Positions 1-8,460 of a stretch of DNA of 19,689 bases are shown here, piece after piece. The notes under the pieces were generated by a model. It was not told where the DNA came from. It saw only the letters and a list, made by a program, of their open reading frames with translations, and searched no databases. Position 1 is the first letter of the stretch. The number at the start of each line of letters is the position of its first letter. Both the position numbers and the translations under genes were made by a program. The DNA comes from an uncultured Pseudomonadota bacterium (GTDB lineage Bacteria > Myxococcota_A > UBA796 > GCA-2862545): assembly GCA_937891875.1 (NCBI GenBank), contig CALATR010000684.1, positions 1 through 19,689 of the forward strand. Reading direction: 5' to 3'.

Positions 1-1055
1 CGGTGGTGCAGGTCCGGCACGTGCGCATGCCGATGCTCCACTTCGGGGTGCTCGTGTTCGTGCGTGTGCCACACCTCGGCAGGCAGCCCTGGATGCACGT
101 GATCGTGGTGCCCGTCGTCGTGACGGTGGGCGTGCGTGTGCTGGACGGCCTCGTGGCGGTGTTTGTGCTCGTGTCGCCCCGTGAGGAGCAGGCTGAGGGC
201 GATCACCATGACCATCGCGGCCGCAGCCTGGGCCCACAGGACCGGCTCGCCAAGTAGAACCCAGGCCACCCCCGTACCGAGAAACGGGGCCGTGGCGAAG
301 AGCATCTGGGACCGCGTCGCCCCGAGCTGCTGCGCCCCTCGGATGTACAGGACAATGGACGCCCCGTACGCCAGGGCACCGACCGCAAGCGAACTCATCA
401 CCGTGGACGACGAGGGCATCTGCCCCTCGAGCGCCCATCCCAGGCCGAGGTTCACCAAGCCCGCGACCAGCCCCTTCGCGACGGTGGTCTGGGCGGGCGT
501 GTAGCCGTCGATGACGGCGGTGAGGTTGTTGTCGAGGCCCCAGAACACGCACGCCAGGCCAATGAGAAGCGCACTCGGGGCAACGCTGAACCCCTCGGGA
601 GCCGCCAACAGGACCCCAGCACCGAGCACGAGGCCGTTGGCGAGCCAGCCCCGCCGATCCAGGTGTTCGTGGAAGAACGCCCACGCAAGCGCCGCCGTGG
701 CGGTGGTCTCCAGGTTGAGCCACAGGGAGACGCTTGCGGACGGGGCGGTCTTCAGGCCGACCAGCAGGGCGACCGGGCCGAGCACGCCACCGAACAGAAT
801 GGCTCCGGCCAGACGCCGAACGTTCACCGGCTCCCGCCGACGCCGGGCGGAGCCCCCGGACAGCGCGAACGGTGCCGTCGCCAGGCCGGCACCCAAGTAG
901 AGCAGGCCTGCGAGCGTCAGCGGTCCCACCTGACCGTCGAGCAGGACCTTGGACGCTGGTGTGGACGCGCCGAACAGGGCCGCCGCCGCCAGACACCAGA
1001 CCACGGGTGTGAGGCGAACGCGTCTGGAGTCGTCAGTGCTCGTGTCCGTGGTCAT
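1..1055 (-). CDS. EamA/DMT-family permease with His-rich C-terminal tail (partial, runs off left edge)
   Basis: An open frame of 351 codons from ATG at 1055 reaches the window edge without a stop. Residues about 15-292 form roughly ten hydrophobic segments in the two-repeat pattern of drug/metabolite (EamA) transporters, with an FWGLDNNLT signature near residues 171-179. From residue 295 the protein becomes extremely His-rich (HEHKHRHE, HTHAHRH, HTHEHEH and similar clusters) for at least 57 residues. The start overlaps the 3' end of the His-rich lipoprotein gene by 23 bp, so it is probably the last visible gene of the metal-efflux operon. EamA proteins move small metabolites or export ions. 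The His tail and operon context suggest a metal-linked inner-membrane exporter, but the substrate is inferred. The true C terminus lies outside the window. Confidence 0.85.
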   Translation of the reverse strand, partial: MTTDTSTDDSRRVRLTPVVWCLAAAALFGASTPASKVLLDGQVGPLTLAGLLYLGAGLATAPFALSGGSARRRREPVNVRRLAGAILFGGVLGPVALLVGLKTAPSASVSLWLNLETTATAALAWAFFHEHLDRRGWLANGLVLGAGVLLAAPEGFSVAPSALLIGLACVFWGLDNNLTAVIDGYTPAQTTVAKGLVAGLVNLGLGWALEGQMPSSSTVMSSLAVGALAYGASIVLYIRGAQQLGATRSQMLFATAPFLGTGVAWVLLGEPVLWAQAAAAMVMVIALSLLLTGRHEHKHRHEAVQHTHAHRHDDGHHDHVHPGLPAEVWHTHEHEHPEVEHRHAHVPDLHH

Positions 1056-1578
1056 GGCCGTGATCGCCCTGGTCGTCGTGGGTGTGCGGCTCGTCGTGGG
1101 CCGGAGCGGCGGCAGGGACTTGGCCCCAGGTGGCGCGCGCCGTCTCGGTCCGGCCATCCACGGTGGCACTCAGCACGGCGACGTATCCGGGAGCTCCGAC
1201 TGCACGCGCCGAGCCTGACCACCCCCCCGCGGCCGCCGTGAGGACCACGCGCTGTTCTTCCTCGCCGGTTCCCGTGAGCACCACCCGGATCTCGCCGCTG
1301 GGCGAAACCGCGGTGCCCGAGTCATCCCTGGCGGTGATGCGGAGCTTCTCCGCGCCCGGCTCGAGGGTCGCCGTCCAGCTCCCGAGGGAGACCGGTGCAG
1401 GGGCGGTGGGGGCCGTTGTCGTCGCTGCCGACGCAGGGTGGTGACCTCCGGAGGCGTCGTGTCCGTGTCCGGAAGCTTCGTCGTGGTGTTCGTGCCCGTG
1501 ATCGGGCGTAGGCGTGGACGTGGACGTGGACGTACCGCAGCCGGCAAGGAGCAGGAGGGTAGTCAGGATGCGGGTCAT
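1033..1578 (-). CDS. His-rich periplasmic lipoprotein of metal-efflux operon
   Basis: The 181-aa protein starts with a short hydrophobic segment and a lipobox (LLLAGC, Cys14), so it is predicted to be a lipoprotein. A Ser/Thr/Pro linker leads into a His cluster (DHGHEHHDE and GHGHD, about residues 26-47). The middle (about 62-155) reads as a beta-rich, Ig-like periplasmic domain. The C terminus is again His-rich (HDHGHEH). Its start codon overlaps the stop of the RND pump gene as ATGA, so translation is coupled. I recognise no named family. By analogy with small periplasmic metal-binding partners of RND pumps (CusF-like in role, not in sequence) it may pass metal to the pump or buffer it. This role is inference from composition and position. 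Confidence 0.85.
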   Translation of the reverse strand: MTRILTTLLLLAGCGTSTSTSTPTPDHGHEHHDEASGHGHDASGGHHPASAATTTAPTAPAPVSLGSWTATLEPGAEKLRITARDDSGTAVSPSGEIRVVLTGTGEEEQRVVLTAAAGGWSGSARAVGAPGYVAVLSATVDGRTETARATWGQVPAAAPAHDEPHTHDDQGDHGHDHGHEH

Positions 1579-4500
1579 GGGGAGTTCTCCGAAGAAATGG
1601 GCGGTCGTCCATACCGGACGTACAGCACCGGAAGCACGACGAGGATGAGGGCGGTCGACGAGGCGAGTCCACCGAGGATGACGGCTGCCATGGGCGCCTG
1701 GATCTCGTTTCCAGGCTCGCCGGCGGCCAGCGCAATGGGAACGAGGGCGAGTGCGGTGCCCAGTGCCGTCATCAGGACCGGCACCAGGCGCTCCTCACTC
1801 CCGCGCAGGACGGCCTCGGTGAGATCCGCGCCCTCGTCGGCCACGAGGTGATGGTAGTGCGTCACCATCAGGATGCCGTTGCGGGTCGCGATGCCGAACA
1901 GCGTGATGAACCCGACCAGGGACGCCACCGAGAGGATGCTGCCGCCCAGCGCGACGACGACGACCCCACCGATCAACGACAGCGGCAGGTTCACCATGAC
2001 GAGCAGTGCGTCGCGCCCGGAACGGAGCGCGGACCAGAGCAGCCCGAACATGACGAGGATGGCCAGCAGGGACAGGCCGGCGATGGTCCGCGTGGCCTTC
2101 TCCTCGCTCTCGGCCTGACCGCCGATGTCGATGTAGGTCCCGTCCGGCAGGTCTGGGAGCGCCGCGCGGATGTCGTCGACGACGCTCTTGATGTCCCGCC
2201 CCTGGACGTTCGCCATGACCACGATGCGGCGCTTGGCGTTCTCCCGCTGGATGAGGTTCGGGCCGAGGGTCCGATCGACCCGAGCCACCTGGGACAGCGC
2301 CGTGAACCGCTCGCCGTCCGCGTCGATCGGAGCGCCGGCCAAGGCGTCGAGATCCGCGCGGTACCGGCTGGGGTAGCGGACGACGAGCTCGTGGGCGCGG
2401 CCCCCTTCCCACCACTGGCCGACGGGGTGTCCCATCATCGCGGTCTCGACCCACTCGGCGACCTCGCCCGGGGTGAGCCCGAGCACGGACAGCGGCCCGT
2501 AGCGCGGCCGGATGAGGACCTGCGGTACCTCCGTCTGCTGCTCCACGGACAGGTCTACCAGGCCGGGCACGCCGCTGATGGAGGCCTGGACCTGCTGGGC
2601 TGAACGTCGGAGCTCTCCGAGGTCGTCGCCGAACACCTTGATGGCGAGCGAGGTCTTCACGCCCGACAGCATGTGCTCGATGCGATGCCCGATGGGCTGC
2701 CCGACGCTCACCACCAGGCCCGGTACCTGGGAGGCTTCCCGCAGCGCTGCGGCGGCCTCGTCGGCGTCGGTGCCCTCCCGCACGGTGACCTCGAGCTCGC
2801 TGAACTGCACGTCCTGGGCGTGCTCGTCTCGCTCGGCCCGGCCGGTTCGTCGGACCACGGCCTCGACCATCGGCAGGGCTGTGACCCGCTCCTCGAGGCG
2901 GTGGACCATGGCATCCGACTCGGACAGCGGGGTGCCGGGTGCGGTGGCGGCTGCGAGCGTGAACGCACCCTCGTTGAACGATGGCAGGAAGGACCGCCCG
3001 AACGACGCCAGACCAGCCCCCGCAGCGATCACCCCGACCAGGGACGCGACCAGCACCCATCGTGGGCGGGCCAGCGCGATGCGCAGGGACGGGCGGTAGA
3101 GCGTCTTCAGCCATCGAACCACGAGTGGGTCGCTCTTCTCGCCGGGAGGCGGGACGCGCGCGAGGAGCAGGCTGCACAGCACGGGGGTGACGGTCACGGC
3201 CACGACCAGCGACGCGACGAGACTCGCGACGTACGCCGTGCCGAGGGGCGCGAGCAGACGGCCCTCCAGACCCGAGAAGAAGAACAGCGGAAGGAACACG
3301 ACGACGATGATCGCGGTCGCGAACACGATGGACCCACGGATCTCGACCGACGCCGCGTAGACCGTCTCGATCACCGGCGGGCGCTCGTCCTCGGGCAGCC
3401 CGGCGCGGAGCCTGAGCCGTCGGTAGACGTTCTCCACGTCGATGATCGCGTCATCGACCAGCGCGCCGATGGCGATGGCGAGCCCGCCAAGGGTCATGGT
3501 GTTGAAGCCGGCTCCCAGGGCTCCGAGCGTGAGCACCCCGGCAAGGAGGGACAGCGGCAGTGCCATGAGCGAGATGACCGTGGTCCGCCAGTTCGCGAGG
3601 AACGCCGTGAGCAGGAGGATCACGAGGATGGCGCTCTCCAGGAGGTGTTGCTGGACGTTGCCGATGGCTGTGTCGATGAAGCGGGCCTGCCGGAACCCCG
3701 CTCGATGGAGCGTCATCCCGTACGGCAGGGCGCCTTCCACGTCATCGAGGGCCTCGTCGATCCGCGCGGTCAGGTCCAGTGTGTTGGCTTCCGGCTGCTT
3801 CTGTACCGCGAGCACCACCGCGGGAGACCCGTCGACGGCGGCGGTCCCTCGGGACAGGGCCGGGCCGACCTGGACGTGGGCGACCGTGCCGAGCACAACG
3901 GGCACTCCGTCGACCCGCCCGACCACCGTACGTGCCAGGTCCTCGAGCCGGTCCGCCCGCCCGATCCCTCGCACCAGGTACTCGCTGTGGCCACTCTGGA
4001 TGAAGCCGCCAGGCGCGTTCTCGTTGGCGCCAGCGAGGGCATCGAGGATCTGCCTGTGCCCGATGCGGGTGACCTCCATCGCGCCCGGGTCGAGCACGAC
4101 CTGCACCTGGCGGAGCTCTCCCCCGATCGGCGTGACCTGGGCGACACCGGGGATGCCGAGGAGGCGGCGACGCAGCTCCCACTCGGCGAAGTCGCGGACG
4201 TCCATGGGGTCGGTGTCAGCGTCGCCCGACAGGCCCAGGAACAGGATCTCCCCCATGATGCTCGACATCGGAGCGAGCACGGGCGTCGGCACGTCGGCAG
4301 GGAGCGCGCCGCGGGCCACCTGGAGGCGCTCGGTGACGACCTGTCGGGCCCGATACGGGTCGGTGTCCCACTCGAACTCGGCCCACACCACACTGATGCC
4401 GATCCCGGACGACGACCGCAGGCGACGGAGGCCCGGGGCGCCGTTCAGGGCGGTCTCGACGGGGATGGTCACCAGGGTCTCGACCTCGTCCGGCGCCATG

Positions 4501-4664
4501 CCGTGCGTCTCGGTCAGCACGGTGACCGTGGGCGCGTTGACGTCTGGGAGGACGTCAACGGGCAGACGCGAGGCGGTCCACGCGCCCCAGACCAGGAGCA
4601 GGGCGGCCAGCCCGAGCACCACGGCGCGGTTGGCGAGAGACCAGCGAATCAAGGCATTCCACAT
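1575..4664 (-). CDS. CusA/CzcA-type heavy-metal efflux RND pump
   Basis: This 1029-aa inner-membrane protein has the full length of the heavy-metal-efflux RND family, which uses the proton gradient to export metal from periplasm or cytoplasm through a three-part channel. The N terminus has the family layout: TM1 at about residues 12-30, then RLPVDVLPDVNAPTV. TM segments 2-6 lie at about 340-500 and TM 8-12 at about 860-1015, separating two large periplasmic loops. TM4 holds acidic residues GALVDDAIIDVEN (about 400-412), expected for proton relay. A loop segment HRIEHMLSG aligns with the region of CusA that carries a metal-binding Met. The motif set does not settle monovalent (Cu/Ag) versus divalent (Zn/Co/Cd/Ni) substrate. 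His-rich neighbours lean towards divalent metal. It starts 12 nt after the adaptor stop, with no strong Shine-Dalgarno. Confidence 0.95.
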   Translation of the reverse strand: MWNALIRWSLANRAVVLGLAALLLVWGAWTASRLPVDVLPDVNAPTVTVLTETHGMAPDEVETLVTIPVETALNGAPGLRRLRSSSGIGISVVWAEFEWDTDPYRARQVVTERLQVARGALPADVPTPVLAPMSSIMGEILFLGLSGDADTDPMDVRDFAEWELRRRLLGIPGVAQVTPIGGELRQVQVVLDPGAMEVTRIGHRQILDALAGANENAPGGFIQSGHSEYLVRGIGRADRLEDLARTVVGRVDGVPVVLGTVAHVQVGPALSRGTAAVDGSPAVVLAVQKQPEANTLDLTARIDEALDDVEGALPYGMTLHRAGFRQARFIDTAIGNVQQHLLESAILVILLLTAFLANWRTTVISLMALPLSLLAGVLTLGALGAGFNTMTLGGLAIAIGALVDDAIIDVENVYRRLRLRAGLPEDERPPVIETVYAASVEIRGSIVFATAIIVVVFLPLFFFSGLEGRLLAPLGTAYVASLVASLVVAVTVTPVLCSLLLARVPPPGEKSDPLVVRWLKTLYRPSLRIALARPRWVLVASLVGVIAAGAGLASFGRSFLPSFNEGAFTLAAATAPGTPLSESDAMVHRLEERVTALPMVEAVVRRTGRAERDEHAQDVQFSELEVTVREGTDADEAAAALREASQVPGLVVSVGQPIGHRIEHMLSGVKTSLAIKVFGDDLGELRRSAQQVQASISGVPGLVDLSVEQQTEVPQVLIRPRYGPLSVLGLTPGEVAEWVETAMMGHPVGQWWEGGRAHELVVRYPSRYRADLDALAGAPIDADGERFTALSQVARVDRTLGPNLIQRENAKRRIVVMANVQGRDIKSVVDDIRAALPDLPDGTYIDIGGQAESEEKATRTIAGLSLLAILVMFGLLWSALRSGRDALLVMVNLPLSLIGGVVVVALGGSILSVASLVGFITLFGIATRNGILMVTHYHHLVADEGADLTEAVLRGSEERLVPVLMTALGTALALVPIALAAGEPGNEIQAPMAAVILGGLASSTALILVVLPVLYVRYGRPPISSENSP

Positions 4665-4676
4665 GGCTTCGTCCGC

Positions 4677-6227
4677 TCAGTGCCGGTGAGATTCGAGGGC
4701 GCCGGACAGCGACGCCACGTGAACGTCGAAGCCGCCGGTGACGACGACCATCTCGCCAGGGGACAGCCCGCTGGTGATCTCGACGTACGTTGCGTCGCGA
4801 GCACCGAGCTCGACCCGGCGCCGCGCGAAGGACTCGCCGGTCTTCTGGACGAAGACGATGTCCTGACCGTTGATCTCCACCACGGCGTCTCGCGGAACGG
4901 CGAGTCTCGGCTCGGGGGCGCCGACGCCGATGGACAGGTCCACCAGATCGCCGGGGACGAGTCCGACGTCGGCTGGCACGAGGACGGACACAGGCGCCGA
5001 GAGCGAGGCCGGGTCGAAGATCAGCCGCTCGGTGAGCAGTGTGGCTCCAGCAGCACCCAGATCGACCGGGGCATCCCAGTCGCCGCGCAGCACGGCGAGG
5101 CTCGCGACCGGCGTGAGATCGGTCCGGGTCCGGGTGTGGGTGCGGGCCTGGATGAGCACGGCGTCGCCGGCGCTGACGGTGACCAGGGCCGATCCCGCGG
5201 TGACGGCCTCGCCATGCCCGGCGCCGACGGAGACGACCACGCCGTCGGCCGGTGCCCGGATCGGCATGGCGCCCGCCCCTGAGCTGGTCAGGGCGCTCAA
5301 CCGACGCTCGGACGCTTCGACCTGAGCCTCCGCGCGAGCGAGGGCCGCACGAGCCTCGGAGACCCTACGGGTCGAGATGAGCTCGTCTGGTGCGAGGCCT
5401 TCGACGCGCTCGAGGTCGGCCTGCGCGAACTCGCGATCGATGCGCGCCGTGGCGAGTTCGGCCTGGAGGCTCGCCCAGTGCTCGGCCGCACCCGCTGGGA
5501 TCAGGGTGGCCAGTCGTTCCCCCCGAGCCACCTGCCGACCGACGACGGGCAGGGTGTCTGCCCAGGCGACGAGCCCCTCCACGGGTGCCGCGACGACGGC
5601 GGCGTCTGCGGGGGCAGGGCGGACGACACCCGCGCTCTCGACGACAGGAGCGAGGGACCGAAGGTCCGCCGGCATCACCCGGAAGGGCACCTGCCACTGG
5701 GACTCCTTGAGGAAGGCGATCTCCCCCTCGTCCTCTCCTTCGTGGGCGACCGGCGCCTGCGCCCCGACCTGGACAGCCCCGGCGTCCCACTCGGCACGCT
5801 CGTCGCCGTCGACATACGAGAACAGCAGGCGGTAGGTCCCGGCCGTGGCTGGTGGTCTCGCGGTCGACGCGAAGATGCCCGGCCTCGCCACCTCATCGTC
5901 GGTGTGGGACTCGACGGCGAATCCGTCCTGCTCGAAGCGGAGGGTGAGCGTGCCCGACGTGGCCGCGTGGTTGTCGGCCAGTCGCGTGACGTGGGCGTGG
6001 TACGCGAACGCCGATCCGGCCACGGGCGCGTCGAGCTCCACGAACAGCTCGTGGGTCGCGGTCCATCGCGTCACGGCGATGGACTCTCCCTCTTCCTCTT
6101 CGGAGCCGTGGCCGCCGCCACCGTGGTCGTGTCCGTGCCCGCCGTGCTCGTGTCCGTGGTCGGACGCCGGTCCACTGCACGCGAGCGCCATCAGGACGAA
6201 GGCACCGATGCCGATGGCCATTCTCAT
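4677..6227 (-). CDS. RND efflux adaptor (membrane fusion lipoprotein) with His-rich N terminus
   Basis: This 516-aa periplasmic adaptor should bridge the RND pump and the outer-membrane factor. The frame is open further upstream, but ATG at 6227 was chosen because it makes an ATGA overlap with the preceding gene and begins a lipoprotein signal (LMALAC, Cys17). Residues 23-40 are His/Gly-rich (DHGHEHGGHGHDH). An extra Ig/FixH-like beta domain covers about 50-155. The canonical adaptor follows: a lipoyl half at about 205-245, an alpha-helical hairpin at about 248-315, the second lipoyl half near 320-355 (MPIRAPADGVV), a beta-barrel at about 355-435, and a membrane-proximal domain ending at SHRH. 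The extra N-terminal domain and His tract resemble metal-loading extensions of CzcB/CusB relatives. The gene is part of the efflux operon and the metal is not determined. Confidence 0.93.
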   Translation of the reverse strand: MRMAIGIGAFVLMALACSGPASDHGHEHGGHGHDHGGGGHGSEEEEGESIAVTRWTATHELFVELDAPVAGSAFAYHAHVTRLADNHAATSGTLTLRFEQDGFAVESHTDDEVARPGIFASTARPPATAGTYRLLFSYVDGDERAEWDAGAVQVGAQAPVAHEGEDEGEIAFLKESQWQVPFRVMPADLRSLAPVVESAGVVRPAPADAAVVAAPVEGLVAWADTLPVVGRQVARGERLATLIPAGAAEHWASLQAELATARIDREFAQADLERVEGLAPDELISTRRVSEARAALARAEAQVEASERRLSALTSSGAGAMPIRAPADGVVVSVGAGHGEAVTAGSALVTVSAGDAVLIQARTHTRTRTDLTPVASLAVLRGDWDAPVDLGAAGATLLTERLIFDPASLSAPVSVLVPADVGLVPGDLVDLSIGVGAPEPRLAVPRDAVVEINGQDIVFVQKTGESFARRRVELGARDATYVEITSGLSPGEMVVVTGGFDVHVASLSGALESHRH

Positions 6228-7504
6228 CGCAGCGTCTCCTCGATCAGGGTCTGAATGGAGTCTTCGGGGAACGTCCCGACCGTGCACGCCAGTCCGAGTC
6301 GGGCTCGTCGGCGCATCTCCACGCCCGCCAGGCGCGCGAGCTCGGTCTCTTCGACGTCGGCGGCGACGGTGAGCAGCTCGTCCACGGAGGACTCTCCCCG
6401 GCCGTACCGTCGGCGGGCGCCGTCCCACACGGTGTCGGTAGACGTGCCCTCGATGGCCGGGCCCAGGCTCTCCGCCTGCGCCCACGACAGCTCCACCGCG
6501 GCGCGAACTTCGGCCTCGCGGCGAGCCACGCGGGCGTCCAGCTCCGCCAGATCGGCCATCGCACCCCTCACGGCGACCTGGTTCCGGTCGAACACCGGCA
6601 GAGATACCGCCACACCGACCTCGTAGCCGGGGGTGCGCTCGGACCCGTCCGGCATCGCGTCCCATCGGGCCCCCCCGGAGATCGTGAGGTCGGGCACGGC
6701 CCCGCGTCGAGCGGCCGAGAGCGAGACCCGCGCTGCCTCCTGCTCCTGCCGGAGCGCCTGGAGCATCGGGTCCCCGGCCACCGCGTCGGACACTGCCTGC
6801 TCCAGGGCGGGGAGCTCTGCCATGGGGAGCAGGGTGACACTCTGCGGCGCATCGACGAGCCAGCCACGGAGCGCGGCGACGGCTTCGGCGCGGTCCCGCT
6901 TCTGGCGGTCGACGACGACCCGATGCCGCTCCACCGTCAGGGCCAGCCGATCGCGATCGTATCCGGCGACTTCGCCGGCGCGTGCGAGTGCTATCGAGCG
7001 CTCATGGAGCGTGGTCAGACGGTCCTGGGCGTCGGTGACCCGTGCAAGCCGCGCTTCGGCGAGCCAGAGGTCCAGGGTGGCCTCACGCACGCCACACACC
7101 GCCGCAACGGTGTCTACGCGCACCCAATGGGAACCTGCCTCCTCCCGGAGCGCCGCTGCGCGATGCGTCGCCAGCCCCGGCAGGCCTGGCGGAAGCACGA
7201 CCGATCCCCCGACGATCTGTGTGGAGTTGCCCGCGGGCCCGTTGGCTTGCTCCTGACGAGCCTCGAGGATGGGGTCCGGCATCCACGGAGCCGCCGTGCC
7301 ACTCGCTCGTGCCCGTCGCTGACCCGCCTCCACCGCGTGCTGCACCACCGGTCCCTGGAGTGCAGCTCGGACCACGTCCACTTCGGAGGTCGCCTCACCG
7401 GTTGGCTCTGCGGCCGCAGCAGGGAGGACCATCCCGGCGGCTACCACGCACAACATACGACGCAATGTCGTAGGTAAGGGGCACACAAGGGCCTGACCAA
7501 CCAT
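6224..7504 (-). CDS. TolC/CusC-family outer-membrane efflux factor
   Basis: About 426 aa. The N terminus has Arg-Arg followed by a hydrophobic stretch ending in LPAAAA, a typical signal peptide. The mature part shows the two-repeat, helix-rich pattern of outer-membrane efflux proteins: long amphipathic helices at about 115-215 and 300-410, and beta strands such as GYEVGVAVSLPVFDRNQ in the second half. It should form the exit duct for the RND pump. ATG at 7504 was chosen because GGGAGA lies 5-10 nt upstream and it gives a complete signal peptide. In-frame ATGs at 7456 and 7432 are alternatives. An operator-like palindrome lies between the first two ATGs, so a transcript starting there would have to use a downstream start. 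The stop overlaps the adaptor start (ATGA). Confidence 0.88.
   Translation of the reverse strand: MVGQALVCPLPTTLRRMLCVVAAGMVLPAAAAEPTGEATSEVDVVRAALQGPVVQHAVEAGQRRARASGTAAPWMPDPILEARQEQANGPAGNSTQIVGGSVVLPPGLPGLATHRAAALREEAGSHWVRVDTVAAVCGVREATLDLWLAEARLARVTDAQDRLTTLHERSIALARAGEVAGYDRDRLALTVERHRVVVDRQKRDRAEAVAALRGWLVDAPQSVTLLPMAELPALEQAVSDAVAGDPMLQALRQEQEAARVSLSAARRGAVPDLTISGGARWDAMPDGSERTPGYEVGVAVSLPVFDRNQVAVRGAMADLAELDARVARREAEVRAAVELSWAQAESLGPAIEGTSTDTVWDGARRRYGRGESSVDELLTVAADVEETELARLAGVEMRRRARLGLACTVGTFPEDSIQTLIEETLR
7456..7476 (-). promoter_or_regulatory. Operator-like palindrome at the start of the efflux genes (copy 2)
   Basis: On the minus strand this reads TACCTACGAC-N5-GTCGTA, with 6-bp perfect arms TACGAC/GTCGTA around ATTGC. 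It matches the palindrome in front of the repressor gene at 16 of 16 fixed positions, including the extra TACC flank and the 5-nt spacer. It lies 28-48 nt inside the reading frame of the outer-membrane-factor gene. BlaI/MecI/CopY repressors bind dyads of this general size, so it is a likely site for the repressor encoded at 8457-8822. TACCTA could also serve as a -10 element, with a weak TTGGTC at 7495-7500. Binding is inferred. Confidence 0.7.
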
Positions 7505-7515
7505 TCGTTGTCTCC

Positions 7516-8460
7516 CTACAGCGACAGGTTCAGCAGGTGCTCGACCTGGTGGTGGATCCACGGGGTGGCCAGCGCCGCCAGCACCACGATGGCGCAGACC
7601 ACCACGACGTCGACGATGCCGAGGTCTGGACGGGCGGGCTCATGCAGACGCGGCTGCTGGACCAATGCCTGGACCCGGTCCTGGAGCTGGCCGCCGGTCC
7701 AGGCGGCAGCCAGGGGCGGTGCAGAGGCGCCGAGCCGAGCGCAGCGAACGAGGGCCTGGGCAACGACGAGTGGGTCACCGACGAGTCGCGCGGCCTCGAC
7801 ATCCGCCCGACGCTCGGCGCGGTCGAGCCAGATGCGCGCCAACCGCATACCGATGGGCCGTGGGGCGAGCGTCAGGAGACCGCGAAGCAGCATCAGCACG
7901 AGGGGGTCGCGCCGTGCGAGGTGACCGCGCTCGTGGGCGAGCACTGCAGCCCGTTCGTCCTCCGAGAGCGCCGACCAGAGCTCGCGGTCCACGACAAGCG
8001 TCGGACGAAGCCACCCGTGAAGCACGGCGATGCGCCGATCGAGTTCGACGATCCTGGGCTGTGGGCCACCGCCGTGGCCGAGGGGCTCCCGGAGCAGCTC
8101 CAGGACCGCCCGGAGGCGGCCGGGAATCAGCCCCAGAAGGAGCAAGACCGAGGGAATCGCCAGCCACGCCGCCTCGTCTGGGTGCACGGGGCACAGGTGC
8201 AGCCACGTTGGCATCGACTCGGCGCAGTGGCAGGCCAGGACCCGGCCGGTGTGTGGGTCGCCAGGAAGGGCGGCGCCAGCAGCCACTGCAAGTCCGACCA
8301 GCCACGGGACGGCCGAGGCGAGCCACGCGGAACGAACGAGCGCGTCCCGATGTCCGACGGCGTGGAGCCAGAGGGGCAACCAGACCGCAGCCACTAGCCA
8401 CGCGACACCCAGGAACAGGGCGACGAGGACGATCGGTAGGGAGAGCGCCGTCAGGCTCAC
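7516..8460 (-). CDS. BlaR1-like M56 membrane metalloprotease with Cys/His loop (putative metal sensor)
   Basis: A 314-aa membrane protein. Predicted TM segments are at about 9-31, 44-65, 98-113 and 281-301. Between TM3 and TM4 lies an M56 protease domain with the zinc motif HERGH (176-180) and a downstream ERRAD (216-220) that fits the glutamate ligand motif. In BlaR1/MecR1 this domain faces the cytoplasm and leads to inactivation of the BlaI/MecI repressor. The BlaR1 C-terminal penicillin-sensor domain is absent; the protein stops about 13 residues after TM4. The TM2-TM3 loop, extracytoplasmic in BlaR1, is dense in metal ligands (C77, H78, C79, M83, H88, C90, H93). I infer it senses metal and triggers removal of the repressor. 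Its start overlaps the repressor stop (ATGA), the usual blaI-blaR coupling. Confidence 0.88.
   Translation of the reverse strand: MSLTALSLPIVLVALFLGVAWLVAAVWLPLWLHAVGHRDALVRSAWLASAVPWLVGLAVAAGAALPGDPHTGRVLACHCAESMPTWLHLCPVHPDEAAWLAIPSVLLLLGLIPGRLRAVLELLREPLGHGGGPQPRIVELDRRIAVLHGWLRPTLVVDRELWSALSEDERAAVLAHERGHLARRDPLVLMLLRGLLTLAPRPIGMRLARIWLDRAERRADVEAARLVGDPLVVAQALVRCARLGASAPPLAAAWTGGQLQDRVQALVQQPRLHEPARPDLGIVDVVVVCAIVVLAALATPWIHHQVEHLLNLSL

Noticed and set aside
2673..5282. Very long plus-strand open frame (869 codons) opposite the RND pump and adaptor
   Set aside because: It is antisense to two clearly recognised genes. Its translation is low-complexity (rich in H, D, R, G) with no family pattern, as expected for high-GC antisense frames.
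6228..6665. Upstream extension of the RND adaptor frame
   Set aside because: The extension overlaps the outer-membrane factor, is Arg/Gly-rich, and ignores the ATGA-coupled start with lipoprotein signal at 6227.
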